From Trema orientale (Eukaryota; Streptophyta; Magnoliopsida; Rosales; Cannabaceae), in assembly GCA_002914845.1 (NCBI GenBank), contig JXTC01000111.1, positions 588,669 through 652,668 on the forward strand: a stretch of 64,000 bases of DNA. The letters run 5' to 3'. The notes beneath the pieces were generated by a model. That model saw only the letters and a list, made by a program, of their open reading frames with translations, had not been told where the DNA came from and searched no databases. This document shows, piece after piece, positions 11,640 to 24,500 of this stretch. How positions within the stretch are numbered: the first letter of the stretch is position 1; the number at the start of each line of letters is the position of its first letter. The translations under genes and the position numbers were made by a program.

Positions 11640-12711
11640 AGGGCAGATGTCAACCCTTTCCCAAATCGCAGATGAAGCTACCTAAGGAATGACAAACTGT
11701 TTAGATTAGAGAAAAATATGCATCAACATTTCTCGCAGAGGTAATTTCTCTACCTACAAATCCAAAATAATGCATATACCTTACACTTGGGGACTGCTGT
11801 ATATTTCTTGTACCAAAAACAAAAAAAGAACAAATAAAAAATAAAAAATCATACGATATGCCTGAGCTTCAATTTTTTTTTTTTTTGCACATGAGTATAG
11901 TACTTTTTTTTTCATGCCTTAACAAAATAATTTTTCTCAACGCCACCCTTCCTCCCATAATAGTACAACTCAAAATATTTTCAACAAAGATCATAATTGT
12001 GCTCATGGTTGCAAGGTAAAATGATAGAACCTATTTAAAGCTAGGGAAACGATCCAAAGATGGCCTAAATCATATCTCTAATGCAATGTAGTCTAGGATT
12101 TCGCCTCAAGTGTTAATCAAATAGGTTCTAGAGTTTATTAATGAGATTTCAAAGAATGAACTTAACTCACATAAACTTTCTCTAAGTAAGTAAACAATTA
12201 AATGTAACCATTTATGTGCTCAAAATTATCAAGGAATCATAAGTAAAATCAAACTAACACAAAATCAAGCACACAGATAAAAATAGCATTCATCATTCTT
12301 CCAAGAACTTTATTCAGTCAAATCAGTTCTTATCATCGAATTTCGATCATCAAACTAGGTCATAACTAAAAAAAACTAAACTAATCTAAAAACTTTTTTA
12401 AATTTTTTCAATTTTTTTATGAAAAATTTAACTCCCTACCCCTAAACTTAAAATTAACATTGTCCCCAATATTAAAAATAAAAGAAGAGGTAAAAGAAAA
12501 CTCCCTTAGATTTTCACACGAAGGTGGAAGCTTCCAGTTGAGTCGTTCAAATGCACATGTCGACCCCCAGACTTGTGTGAGAGCCTGAAACACACATAAC
12601 AAAAGAAAATAAACCTAAAAATTCATAATTAAAAGGAAAAGAAACAGATCATGGGTTGCCTCCCAAGAAGCGCTTAATTTACAGTCATCAGCCAGACTCT
12701 TCTTCTTCATA
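11640..12711. other. Non-coding junction of two gypsy relics
   Basis: 11640-11880 is the 3' end of the plus-strand gag-only element. From about 11890 the sequence reads as the 3' non-coding part of the minus-strand Athila-like element: AGCGCTTCTTGGGAGGCAAC at ~12655-12675, a motif common after the coding region of Athila elements, and a GGGGACAATGTTAATTTTAA block at ~12440-12470. No gene is visible. The exact boundary between the two elements is not resolved. Confidence 0.5.
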
Positions 12712-15117
12712 TCAGGGAGGTTCGTAAATAGATGGGAACGGTGTAGAAGGACCATTCTCATGTTTCTCTATCTTCGGCTTTCTCCCATGGTAGTACGATG
12801 GAGCTTCAAAATAGCTTGCATATTCTGTGACATTTGTTTTTTCCTCTTTAATGGACTTAGTAGAGATGCTCAAAATTGAAGGAGGTTCTTTTGGATACTT
12901 CGTTTTCACTGTTCCAACTGCACGTTTCTCCAAAATATCAACTTTAAAGTAAGAGGCAAATTCAGGTGGGTATTTTGTTGCTTTAAAGACATTAAAGACG
13001 ACTTCTTCGTCTTGGACTCTCATTGTCAATTGACCTTTTTGCACATCGATAAGAGCCCTCCCAGTAGCAAGAAAAGGACGACCAAGAATAATAGGAATCT
13101 CTTGGTCTTCTTCAATGTCAAGTACTAAAAAGTCTGCTGGGAATATGAATTTGTCGACTTTAATAAGCACATCCTCGACGATACCTCTGGGATATTTTAT
13201 AGAGCGGTTTGCCAATTGCAAAGAAACAATTGTTGGCTTCACTTCCCCCAAACCCAATTTCTTGTATACCAAGAGTGGCATTAGGTTAATATTGGCACTA
13301 AGATCACATAGAGCTCTGTCAAAGAATGAATTCCCAATGGTGCACGGAATATTAAAACTCCGGGGATCTTTTAACTTTAGTGGAAGTTTCTTCTGTAGTA
13401 TTGCACTGCACTCTTCAGTAAGTGCCACTGTTTCATAATCCTCCAGCTTTCTTTTGTTGGATAAAATTTCTTTCAAGAACTTTACATAATCAGGCATTTG
13501 GGCTAGAGCATCCGCAAAAGGTATGTTTATGTGGAGTTTCTTGAAAACTTCAGGAAACTTTGAGAATTGTTGATCCAACTTTTGTTTACTGAACCGCTGA
13601 GGATATGAAATTGGAGGAACATATGGTGGTGGATTGTCTGGGAACAACTTGGATTTTGGTTTTTTTTGCTCAATTTGACTTGTTTCAGATTGTCCCTGAG
13701 GTTGTGACTGCTGTTCTTGATATTGACCGCTTCTGCTCAGAGAAAGTGATAATGGAGAAGGTGGTGGGGTAGTGGAAATTGGTTGGCTCAGTTGCTCCAC
13801 TTGTTTCCCACTCCTGATAGTTATTGCATTGCACTGCTCCTTCGAGTTCGTCTCGGTATCACTCGGAAAAGTACCCTGAGGTCTTGTGGAGAGCATATTG
13901 GAGATCTGGCAGATTTGGATTTCTAAATTTCTGATAGACGCGTCAGTCCTCGCCATATATGGATTTGTCTTCTCAATAAGTTGTGCAAGAGCATCTTCCA
14001 AAAAGACTTTATTGACTTGAGGTTGATATCCCGTTGGTGGTCTTACGGCATTGTCATTATTTCTCCATGAAAAATTTGGATGGTTGCGCCATCCCTGATT
14101 ATAAGTGTTAGAGTACGGGTTGTTCTACTGCCGGTTGACATTCCCCACAAAGTATGCTTGCTCAGGCTGATCAAAGGAATTACTATCTTGACAGTTACCA
14201 CTGGCATGAGGTCCACCACATAAATAATATCTTTCAGAAGTAAGGTGAATAGCATCAAATCGCTTTGTTAATGTGACAACTTGAGCTGTAAGTACTGTAA
14301 GTGCATCAACTTCATATACCCCATAAGCCTTCTTAGGTGTAGAGCGTTCAATTGGCCACTGATAAGCAGTAGCAGCCATCTCCTCAAGTAATTCATAAGC
14401 CGCTTCTTCAGTCTTCCCCATTAATGAACCTCCAGCTGCTCCATCTACAAGAGTTCTAGTCGAGCCACTTAACCCATTGTAGAAGGTCTGTAATTGTAAC
14501 CATTTAGGAAGTCTATGATGCGGGCACCGTCTCAACATGTCTTTGTACCTCTCCCAGGCTTCATATAATGACTCTCCATCTTGCTGGGCAAAAGTAGTAA
14601 TGTCATTCCGTATCTTCGCCGTTTTTGCTGGTGGGAAAAATTTGGATAAAAACCGCTGAGCAAGATCATTCCATGTAGTGATGGTTCCAGGCGGTAAGGA
14701 GTTCAACCAACTTTTAGCCTTGTCCCGAAGTGAAAACGGGAACAATCTCAGTATAATGGCATCATCAGTAACGCCATTATGTTTGAAAGTCTCACAAATT
14801 TCAAGGAAAAAAGCGATGTGAGCATTTGGATCATCAAGGGGAGAGCCGCTAAATTGATTGGCCTGCACCATCTGTATGATAGCCGGCTTGATCTCAAAAT
14901 TATTGGCTTGTATGGTTGGACGTCTAATCCCCGAGAATGTCTCATTAATCGCAGGCAAAGCATAGTCACGTAATGCTCGGTTATTTATGATCGCTCCTTC
15001 TTGTCCCCTTGCTAAATCGTTTCCTTGGTCGTCAGCCATAGTATCTTGTTCTAGTCTAGAAGCCTCTCTCTTTTCTTTTCTAGTTCTTTCGACAAGTATA
15101 CTCGATCTCAGAATCAA
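12712..15117 (-). pseudogene. Athila-like gag-protease
   Basis: The first part (15117-14125) is gag: MILRSSILVERTRK start, PIIQMVQANQFSGSP-type core, LRLFPFSLRDKAKSWLNSLP, TWNDLAQRFLSKFFPPAKTA and a CGGPHASGNC Cys/His remnant. A TAG at 14122-14124 (explained by CAG to TAG) precedes the second part (14001-12712), which is in the same reading sense: PFADALAQMPDYVKFLKEIL, then the aspartic protease region (CDLSANINLMPLLVYKKLGL ... PIILGRPFLATGRALIDV). The usual DLGA(S) active-site context reads DLSA here, so a Gly is lost next to the catalytic Asp. The frame ends about 45 bp before the 3' non-coding motif, with no polymerase. Confidence 0.85.
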
Positions 15118-15270
15118 AAGGAAATAGATCTTCTTTTTTGAACTTTCTCATACACTGGCTTTAATCACCTTGAAAACAAAAGCAGGACACTAAGTAAAAT
15201 AAAATAAAAATAAAAAGTTCAAACTAAAATTAAAGTTGCTTAGTATCGATATTAATAAAAAGATCAAACA

Positions 15271-15290
15271 GTCCCTGGCAACGGCGCCAA
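15271..15290 (-). other. Primer-binding site of the Athila-like element
   Basis: The minus strand reads TTGGCGCCGTTGCCAGGGAC, matching the tRNA-complementary sequence typical of plant Athila elements (usually assigned to tRNA-Asp). It lies 5 bp inside the LTR end at 15296 and about 150 bp before gag, as expected. Confidence 0.8.
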
Positions 15291-15295
15291 AAACT

Positions 15296-15739
15296 TGTTG
15301 TGTAAAATATGAACGCAAGTGCACGTATCGCAAACAAGTAATAAAATAGTGAATATGATTATCGTCCCACAAAGACTGTAGATTTACTAATTACCGAAAT
15401 TTAGCTAACCCTAATTTTATTTGAATCAATCGACTAAAGAAAAATTAAATTAAATTAAAACTAAAAATAAACTAAAAGTAATTAAAATAACAAAATTAAA
15501 ATAAAGAGAGCGTAGAACGAATATTAAACAGGGTTTAAATCAATGAAAATAAACCTAGGGTGTCTGATTTCACCATAACTGATCCACTCTAAAAATTCTC
15601 TATCTTATTAGCCTAAAATTATTCCCCTAGTTGATAGTCGAGATTCCCTAATTTATTCACTATCCTCTCCCGAGTTCAAGCAAAAATACCCTTAATTACC
15701 AATTCACTATATTCCTATGTGAATTAAATTAATTAAGAA
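15296..15739 (-). mobile_element. Truncated 5' LTR of the Athila-like element
   Basis: Starts TGTTGTGTAAAATATG and matches the reverse complement of the 3' part of the LTR at 17196-18814 closely for about 440 bp. Similarity ends sharply near 15739, so roughly 1.1 kb of LTR is missing. The match is in inverted orientation, so the two LTRs belong to different insertions or a rearranged pair. Confidence 0.85.
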
Positions 15740-16023
15740 TATAAGAAATAAAATAAAAATTTTCATACAAAATTTGAATAACAAATATTCGTTTAAAGGG
15801 GGCCAAAATTCAACCATATTTTGCAAAAAGCCTCTCCATTTTTTCAAATTATTAGAAAGGGCTATTAGAAGAATGGCCAAATTTTAGATCTCTTTTTAAC
15901 ATATATTTCTTCCAAGTATTATATTAAAATGACTAATATAATAGTGGATATGTCTAGTGTAAATCTGAATTAAGCACTAGAAAAAGTGATGCTCAGTATG
16001 CAAAGTTGTTAACCGAACCCCAT
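15740..16023. other. Unassigned AT-rich spacer
   Basis: No gene or recognisable repeat. It separates the broken LTR from the next dispersed repeat. Confidence 0.5.
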
Positions 16024-16620
16024 TGTTCGGGATTGGACCTTGTGCTCTGAGTAATTAACAGGACCTGTGATTAATTGAAATAACGCAGAGAATAACTGGG
16101 ATTATGGTTAGATTCCAAAGAGTGCACAGGTGTAAGAGCTATCATAATACTATCTACATGTCGAAGTCCTGATAGGCGGTCGATATAGAAAATGACACTT
16201 CCCACAGCATTTTTGCCACGTTAGCGGTTACAAGGATAACGTACTTACGATATAGTAATAGTAATAATGGCTTAATAATAACGTAAGTACTATCACAATA
16301 CTGACACTACGCATCAAAGTCCCGATAGGCGGTCGTAATAAAGAACGACACTTCCCAAGGCATCCCTGTACGTAGGTGCTTGCAGAGATAACTAGCTTAC
16401 GGATCGACAATAATATAATAATGCAATAATGATGAAGAAGTCTAGTTGACGGTGGCAGATAAACTGACCATAGTGTCATTTAGAAATTAATGAGAGGTTA
16501 GATAAAATATTAGTAAAAGATAGTGATAGAACACGAAATCCCGAACTTGTGCCACAGATCAAGCACAGAGTTCGAGAAGAGTAGTTCGGTACCCTCAGAT
16601 CACTGAAGTGTGAATATTAA
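16024..16620 (+). repeat. Partial copy of the TGTTCGGG LTR-like family
   Basis: Starts TGTTCGGGATTGG and follows the 26147-27942 insertion block by block: CTGGGATTATG-type segment, GATAGGCGGTCGATA, ACACTTCCC, GTTGACGGTGGCAGATAAAC, and CTCAGATCACTGAAGTG near the end. Two internal modules (near 16160-16255 and 16320-16410) repeat the AGTCCYGATAGGCGGTCG to ACACTTCCCA pattern. No coding capacity. The right boundary is where similarity stops and Athila-type 3' sequence begins. Confidence 0.7.
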
Positions 16621-16639
16621 AGCCCTTTAATGAGAAAAT

Positions 16640-18814
16640 GTGGAGTGAAAGAAGAAATTGGAAAGTAAATTTGGGGGAATTTTATCAACAAAGTGTTGAG
16701 TTGTATAAAGATCCGAGAATAAAAATTTTGTGCTTAGGGTGATTTGAGCCACAAAAATGTCTATTATCCTACCTATTACCTTAGCCGTACATTACAAGCT
16801 TAATAAAGTCCTAATGATCTTTGGTACAGTATTAGTCTACATTAGTGGAGAGTGGTATGAAAAGTAGGCCTATGGAGTTTATATATTTCTATCTAGAGAT
16901 TTATTATAACTTACTTATTTGCATAAACTAATCCGAGTTGTATATGATTAAATGTAATTATTTTCACACACATTCAAGGAATCTATGTAGAGTCAGATTG
17001 GCATTTGAATTGAAATTCTAGACTTTACAGTGTTTGAAGTTTTTTCTTGAGGTTTATATTATGTGAAATCTTTGAGGCAAATTTTGAGAATTGAACTGGG
17101 TCATGGTTTGGTCAAGTCTAGGTGTTTAGAATTTTGTTTAGGTTTTTTTTTCTTTCTTTTGCTCGAGGACTAGCAAAAATTCAAGTTTGGGGGTGTGATA
17201 ACTCTATGAAAATAGAGTTAATTGTGCTATTTTATTAATTAAAAATGTGTGTCCTAGAGTAATTTTAATTTAGATTTTTAGTAATTTAAGTTGTTTTATT
17301 TTATTTTAGTTTAAGTTTAGTTTTATTTAATTTTATTAGGTTTAGGTGTTTTAATTTAATTAGTTTAAGTTAATTTAATTTGAAATAGATATTTATTAGA
17401 TTTAGATTTTTTATTTAATTTAATTTTGATTTGATTTAGGGAAAAAAAGGGAAATCCGGATTAAAGCTTAGCCATTGGATCAAGTGGACTGATGGTCCAG
17501 ATTGGAGAGTGCATTTCACACACGGAGGCTGAGAGTGGGGGAGGCAATGCAAGGGACAGCAGGAGCCCACAAGTAAGGAAGCTGATGGATGTGTCTAATA
17601 TGGTGCTTCTCAACCTCACTACAACCAGTTTCTTCCTCAAATAAAAAAACGCCACATCATCTAGTCAAAGTCAGAGTTCTCTTCAGCCAATCATAGCCCC
17701 AGAACGTGCTGAGCTCACGAAAATGTGCCGCATAGGATTATTCACCTACTATCAGATTTTGAATAGAAATGTGAGGAGAAAGAAAGAGTAAATTATAAAG
17801 TGACACATCATACAGCCAATCATATTTGAGCATAGGAATCCGTGAATAATTGGGAAATACTCTCTTTTCAGCTACAAAATGACTACGGGACAGAAGAGAA
17901 AAACACACAATTCTAGAGAGAGAAACACAATAGTCCAGAGAGAGAAAGTCTGTGGGAGATAGAGCAGTGGAGTGGAGCTTCTTCAACCGCGATTTCTCTA
18001 GTTTGATTTTATTTTCAGTTTTAGAATTTTATTTTCTTTAAGATGTTTACATTTAATTTTTTTTGTTTTTCTTAGTTTAATTATGTTCTAGATTTTTTTT
18101 CTATGGCTACGATGTAGCCTAACTATGATGCTTTAATATTTTTCTTTCAATTTAGTCCATGAATTATTTTTCCTAGTTGAGTTTTTAATTCTGTTCATAA
18201 TGCTTCTATTTAATTGGCCACTAAATAAATGATTTGTTAATCATAATGAAACCGGAAGGAGATTTATGTGTCTAGTTCGTTGGATTGGAAACCATAAATT
18301 ACATGTAAAATAGGAATATTTTTACATGGTTTGTGTAGTCGCTATATGAGTTTCCATAGATCTTAATGAATTCTTAATTAGTTTAATTCACATAGGAATA
18401 TAGTGAATTGGTAATTAAGGGTATTTTTGCTTGAACTCGGGAGAGGATAGTGAATAAATTAGGGAATCTCGACTATCAACTAGGGGAATAATTTTAGGCT
18501 AATAAGATAGAAAATTTTTAGGGTGGATTAGTTATGGTGAAATCGGACATTCTAGGTTTATTTTCATTGATTTAAACCCTGTTTAATTTTCATTTTACGC
18601 TCTCTTTTTTTTAATTTTGTTATTTTAATTACTTTTAGTTTATTTTTAGTTTTAATTTAATTTAATTTTTCTTTAGTCGATTGATTCAAATAAAATTAGG
18701 GTTAGCTAAATTTCGGTACTTAGTAAATTTACAGTTTTCGTAGAACGATACTCATATTCATTATTTTATTACTTGTTTGCGCTACGTGCATTTGCGTTCG
18801 TATTTTACACAACA
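16640..18814 (+). mobile_element. Athila-like element, 3' non-coding region and 3' LTR
   Basis: 16640-17195 is a non-coding 3' region ending in a polypurine tract (AAGTTTGGGGGTG). The LTR follows at 17196 (TGATAACTCTATGAAAATAG) and ends at 18814 (ACACAACA): 1619 bp, TG...CA. Its 3' part is the inverted match of 15296-15739. The LTR ends 217 bp before the start codon of the first NUDX1 copy. Open frames inside the LTR (17461-17986, minus) are not genes. Confidence 0.85.
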
Positions 18815-18949
18815 AATAGATCCGTCAGAAAGTCTGTTGTCGTTTTCCTTTGAGACACACAAACCCCATGTGGATCTCACTCATCGCGTCTAAAAACACA
18901 GCTCAAAGCCAATAACATGAACATCTCTCTCTTTCTATCTATCTATCTA

Positions 18950-18961
18950 TATATATATATA
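18950..18961 (+). promoter_or_regulatory. TATA-like tract upstream of NUDX1 copy 1
   Basis: A TATATATATATA tract lies about 70-80 bp before the ATG at 19032, a plausible TATA box distance with a short leader. It may equally be a simple repeat. It lies between the Athila LTR end (18814) and the gene. Confidence 0.4.
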
Positions 18962-18962
18962 G

Positions 18963-20155
<1,193 letters not shown>

Positions 20156-20844
20156 CTAGTATTCATTGATTAATGGCAACTTTATTAGTTTAATGCCATT
20201 TTCAATACGAGTTTAAGTAATTAAACTCTTGTGTTTAAGTAATTAGTTCAAGGCCATTTTCTTGTGTTTATGTGGTATATTTTTTTTATAAAAATAATAA
20301 ACCACGAAATGGCCAACAAGTGAATATTTCTTATGTTTTCAGGATGGCTTTAATATTTTTTGCTGTAATAAAATATCTTTGCTTTGGTTTTCAGGATGGA
20401 TTATAATTTGTGGAATGGAAGAAAATAATGAATTATATATATAAATAGTCCTGGAAATCTGTTGAAGAAAACGACAGTTGAATCGTTTTTGGCAACATGT
20501 AACTTGTTTTAGCCCGATACGTCGCCAAGTAGACAAGTAATAGTAATAAAGTTTAGACAGAAACTAAGATAATCTCAAATTCTTTGATAGTAACCTTGTT
20601 CTTTTAGATAGATATTTACTTTAGAGAGATATTTACTTTACAAGTGGTAACGGTCTACTTTGCCAAGGCTATATATGTATGTATATGTGTGTGACGTTCG
20701 CAACTCCTCAGCTTAGCTCTTGTTTAGAATTTTCATCGAAAATTCCTTCGGATAGGGGGAAAAATTTCATGAAATGGAAAACTTCTTGCGAAAGAATGAC
20801 TCAATGAGGTGTTTTCTGAATTATTACTATTATTATTACTATTA
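20156..20844. other. 3' flank of NUDX1 copy 1 and start of the duplicated upstream segment
   Basis: 20156-20680 is AT-rich with no gene. From about 20690 (GACGTTCGCAACTCCTCAGC) the sequence parallels 31930 onward (GGCGTTCTCAACTCCTCAAA), i.e. the upstream region of NUDX1 copy 3. This marks the left part of the segment duplicated between copies 2 and 3. Confidence 0.6.
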
Positions 20845-21375
20845 GAGTTAATGTCTCAAATGGTCCCTAGAATCTAATCTATGGCAATTTGGTCCTCAAA
20901 GTTTCAATTGTTGTAATTACGCCTTTGGACTTTCCAATTTGTAGCAATTTAGTCCTTGGACAGTCTAAATTGCAACTTGATGTTAAAGTTTTTACTAAAA
21001 ACATACGTAGTGACATCTGAAAATGTATTTAAAAAGTAATTTAGGAATTTTAAGCATAAAAACGAACAATTATAGAAAACTTTTCTCTAAATTTGTAACT
21101 TCAAGAATTCTAAAAATAGTAAAGAATACATCTTTCATTCTCTCAAAATCATTTTGTTTAGTTTATTTTCTTTTAAATACTCTTTCAGATGTTATAACGT
21201 GCTCCTCATTTATATTTTTGGTCAGATTTTTAACAGCAAGTTGCAATTTAGACAGTTCAAGGACTGTATTACTACGAATCAGAAAGCTTAGGGACTTAAT
21301 TGCCACAGTAAAAACATTGAGGATAAAATTGCCACAAACTTAGATAGTTCAGGGACCATTTGTGCCATAAACTGC
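20845..21375. mobile_element. Fold-back element with ~150-bp inverted repeats
   Basis: The left end (CTCAAATGGTCCCTAGAATC) and right end (reverse complement GCACAAATGGTCCCTGAACT) are inverted copies for about 150 bp each: GGCAATTTNGTCCT, GCAATTNAGTCC and TCTAAATTGCAACTTG all recur in mirrored order. It lies between two blocks that are contiguous upstream of NUDX1 copy 3, so it is an insertion. No coding region (the 21023-21343 frame is fortuitous). Non-autonomous DNA transposon; superfamily not settled. Confidence 0.75.
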
Positions 21376-21564
21376 TTTTTTTTTTAAATTATAAACCGTT
21401 ATTACTTGTGAAAAAAAAAAAAGAACAAAGATGAACTCGGAGGCCAAGGTAGCCAATGAAATGGGAGCAGCAAGGAGCAATTTATAAGCTTCAGATAAGA
21501 AGCCAATTATAGCATTCCATGACATAGTCAATCAGCCATAGTCAAAGCCATAAAAGTAAAAGAC

Positions 21565-24500
21565 AAATTAGGCCATATATGTACCATAATAGGCATATTT
21601 TGGGCTATAACCTTATTTTAATAATACTCTAAAAAATATGCACACTGATAAAAATGCCCCTAAAGAGCCTAAGAAAAACTATGCTCGAAGTTCAATTTGT
21701 TCATTTCCCTCTTTCTCTCTCTACAGTCGACAGAACTTCCCTATTTCTCTCTACACTGGAACCCCTCGTCTCCGACTCCCTTGAGCTCTCAAATCTCTCG
21801 CTCTGTCTCTCTAGAAATCGTGGTAAAGCTCCCTCTCTCATCTCCAACCACATTGAGCTCTCAAACCCGAACGAACAGGCGCCAAAAACACTAGATACCA
21901 TCGTTATTGCGGAAAAGCTCAGAAGAACAAAATGACTGCAACAAAAAAGGAAATAAAAATGTGATATTCAGGGTTTGATTTTCAAAGTCAAATTAGGAAG
22001 TTCGATTTCTATAGTTAATTTATCGTTTAAATCCATTTTTGGCTAAATTTCTTTGATATTTGAGGTCATTTGTTGACTTATCAAGTTATTAGAGATGAAA
22101 AAATAATTTTTTCAGAAACTGAGTTTTTTGTATTAGAGTGCATTTCGATTTATTTTGATCCCTTTCAATGGTATTTTGATCCTATTTCATTTCTATTTTG
22201 AGTATATTTTGACGTTTAGTATAAAGTTTAAAATTAATATTAAGAGAAAATCATAATTTGATGACCTTTCGATGGTATTTCGATTGTAGTTATAATTCTC
22301 TATTTTATTTTGGAAAGGGCTACATTTATTTCAATTCTGTTTCAAGGTCAGTCCGATGGAATTTTGATTTATTTTCAATTTTGTTTCTATTGCTTTTCGT
22401 TTATAGTATAAAAAGTTGGTCATTTCTATTAGTGTTAGTTTTTGATTGGTTTTCGATGCAAATTCGAGGCCATTTTGGCATACTCTATTTTTCGAGGTAT
22501 TTTGATGCAGTTTTTCGATGCATTAACAATTCTATAGAGTTTCTGCCTTTTTACTCGATGGTCATCGAAATGTCCTCAAAATGGACCTACTCAAATTTTT
22601 GATGGAAACTTGATGGTATTTGATTTAATTTCGATTCGATTTCGATGCGATTTCGATGATGTATTCAATTTTTAAATTTACAAAAAATCTGTCTAAATTT
22701 CTTTTTCCCTCAATACAGAATCCAAAGTCAAAGCTTCTTGTACCTGTCGAGCATCATTTTCCTGAAAAGGTCATGGTAAAAGGTAAAACACTTATATCAA
22801 AGATCAAGTAAAACTTTGAAAAATATAGTTTGATGGAGAGGATAAATGAATGCTTGTTTAAGTAATTTTTTGTCACTTCTCCTATGCAACTGTCTGGAGT
22901 ACTGCTACACCACCTATTGTTGAGGACGGTGAAATCCACAAAGCTCGCGGAGTTGTAGTATTTCATTGAGGATAACTATTTGAGATTTGGCCTTGGTGAG
23001 TTTGCTTTGATAGTAGTCAACATTGTTCCTCCACAGTTTGTTTTTAGGAAAGATCCATTCACATATAGTACAGGACGACATGCTGCTCTAAAGTCTTTAA
23101 TAGATGCATCAAGTGATATGAAGAAATACTTAAAATACCCCGTCTCATTAGTCTCTAAATGAGTTACTGTTCCCGGATTGGTCTTCTCCAACATATATAG
23201 GTAAGATGGTAGTTTTTGGTATGAACCATCCATTGTTCTCCTGACATACACAAGTATTTTTTCCCTATACTTCTATGCCTTTTCATACGTCATATTAATC
23301 CCATAGACTTTGGAGAAATTATCGATTATTGATTGAGAGGCATAATTAGGGTTAGATGGATTTGTGTACTTTCTCTTAATATAATGTCCAATAACCTATA
23401 GTGCCACTGGTCGGTTGTACTTATGCCTTATTGTTGACAAACACTATTCAGGCACATATCTTCATAACTCAAATATGTCAGAATGCTATACCTTTCTAGC
23501 TCGCAAATGCTACGTACAATTACGGTTTATATATGTTATAAACCAACATTCTTTTCCTGACTTTTTCACCTTGAACTCAAAATTGGACTTCATTGCATGC
23601 AAGTGCAACTTCAACTTCAAGTCTTCCTTATTTTCAAATCGTTACCCTACCACAGTTTTCACTGAATTAGAAGATTTAGCTAACAAATTGTTAGGGATTT
23701 CTTGTGGCAATTCTCCCTCCGAAAATATAGGAGCACTCCATTTCGATGCATTATCTAGTATTCTTACCTACGGACTCGACTACTTGAAGTCCCTGCTATT
23801 GTTCCTGGAGTCTTCGATACTTTACTTGACTCTCCTTATTCAGGTATATTTATCTGAAATCTCTTCTTGTTAGTTACATATTCCTTCTCATTATTTTTAG
23901 GTTTTTTCTCAATATTGTTTAAGTTAACACTATCACCAAAGCATTCGTTCAACTCTTCAAGACGCATGTTTTCTCTGCAAAATCTCAATCATAGTAGTTG
24001 TCCCTATTATCCATTATTATTGGACATATTTCTAGAGAGCACGCCGTCAATGCAACCAGAGTTGGATCTACCTCTTGCTCTTCTACTTTCTCCGTATCTC
24101 TTGCAAGAATAAATTAAGCAATTTGACTGTAACCCTCACCCATAGGACTCAACTTCGGTAAAATGGACACACATAAAGGAGTACGGTACTGAATAGAGTA
24201 AGACATCTCTTCAAGCTAAAGTTCTAGTTCACTATCAGTACTAATCTTTATTGGAGAAATAGGGATTCCATCTCCACCACCACATTTATATACAACCCTA
24301 AGTTTTAAATCAAAACGACTTCTATCAACTTTAATTAGATCATACAGCTTATCTACAAGTGTCATATAATTTATACCCTTCCAAACACCCATGGCCTTCC
24401 TTTCTTTAGCAATATAAGACCATAGTGTTTTCTTCAACGAAAATATCCACTCACTATTATACGAAACTATGATATTAAGATGTGACTCTATGGATAAAAC

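Larger units (their letters stand above)
8964..11880 (+). mobile_element. Tat-like gypsy relic holding gag only
   Basis: Plus-strand gag sequence runs to a stop at 11637-11639. Only about 150 bp later comes a purine tract, ACTTGGGGA near 11790, like the polypurine tract before a 3' LTR. No protease, reverse transcriptase or integrase is visible between them. The gag resembles that of the larger Tat element at 36550-37440. It is either an internal deletion or a gag-only non-autonomous element. The left end is cut by the CACTA end; the right boundary is approximate. Confidence 0.6.
11890..15739 (-). mobile_element. Athila-like gypsy element, gag-protease only
   Basis: Minus-strand order: LTR remnant (15296-15739), primer-binding site (15271-15290), gag and protease (15117-12712), then immediately the Athila-type 3' non-coding region. 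Reverse transcriptase, RNase H and integrase are missing between the protease end and the 3' motif near 12665. The 3' LTR is not found at the low-coordinate side. Lineage call from LTR, PBS and gag-protease style. Confidence 0.75.

Noticed and set aside
15271-15290. tRNA gene fragment
   Set aside because: Short tRNA-complementary sequence placed exactly as a retroelement primer-binding site; no tRNA cloverleaf around it. Same for 35937-35953.
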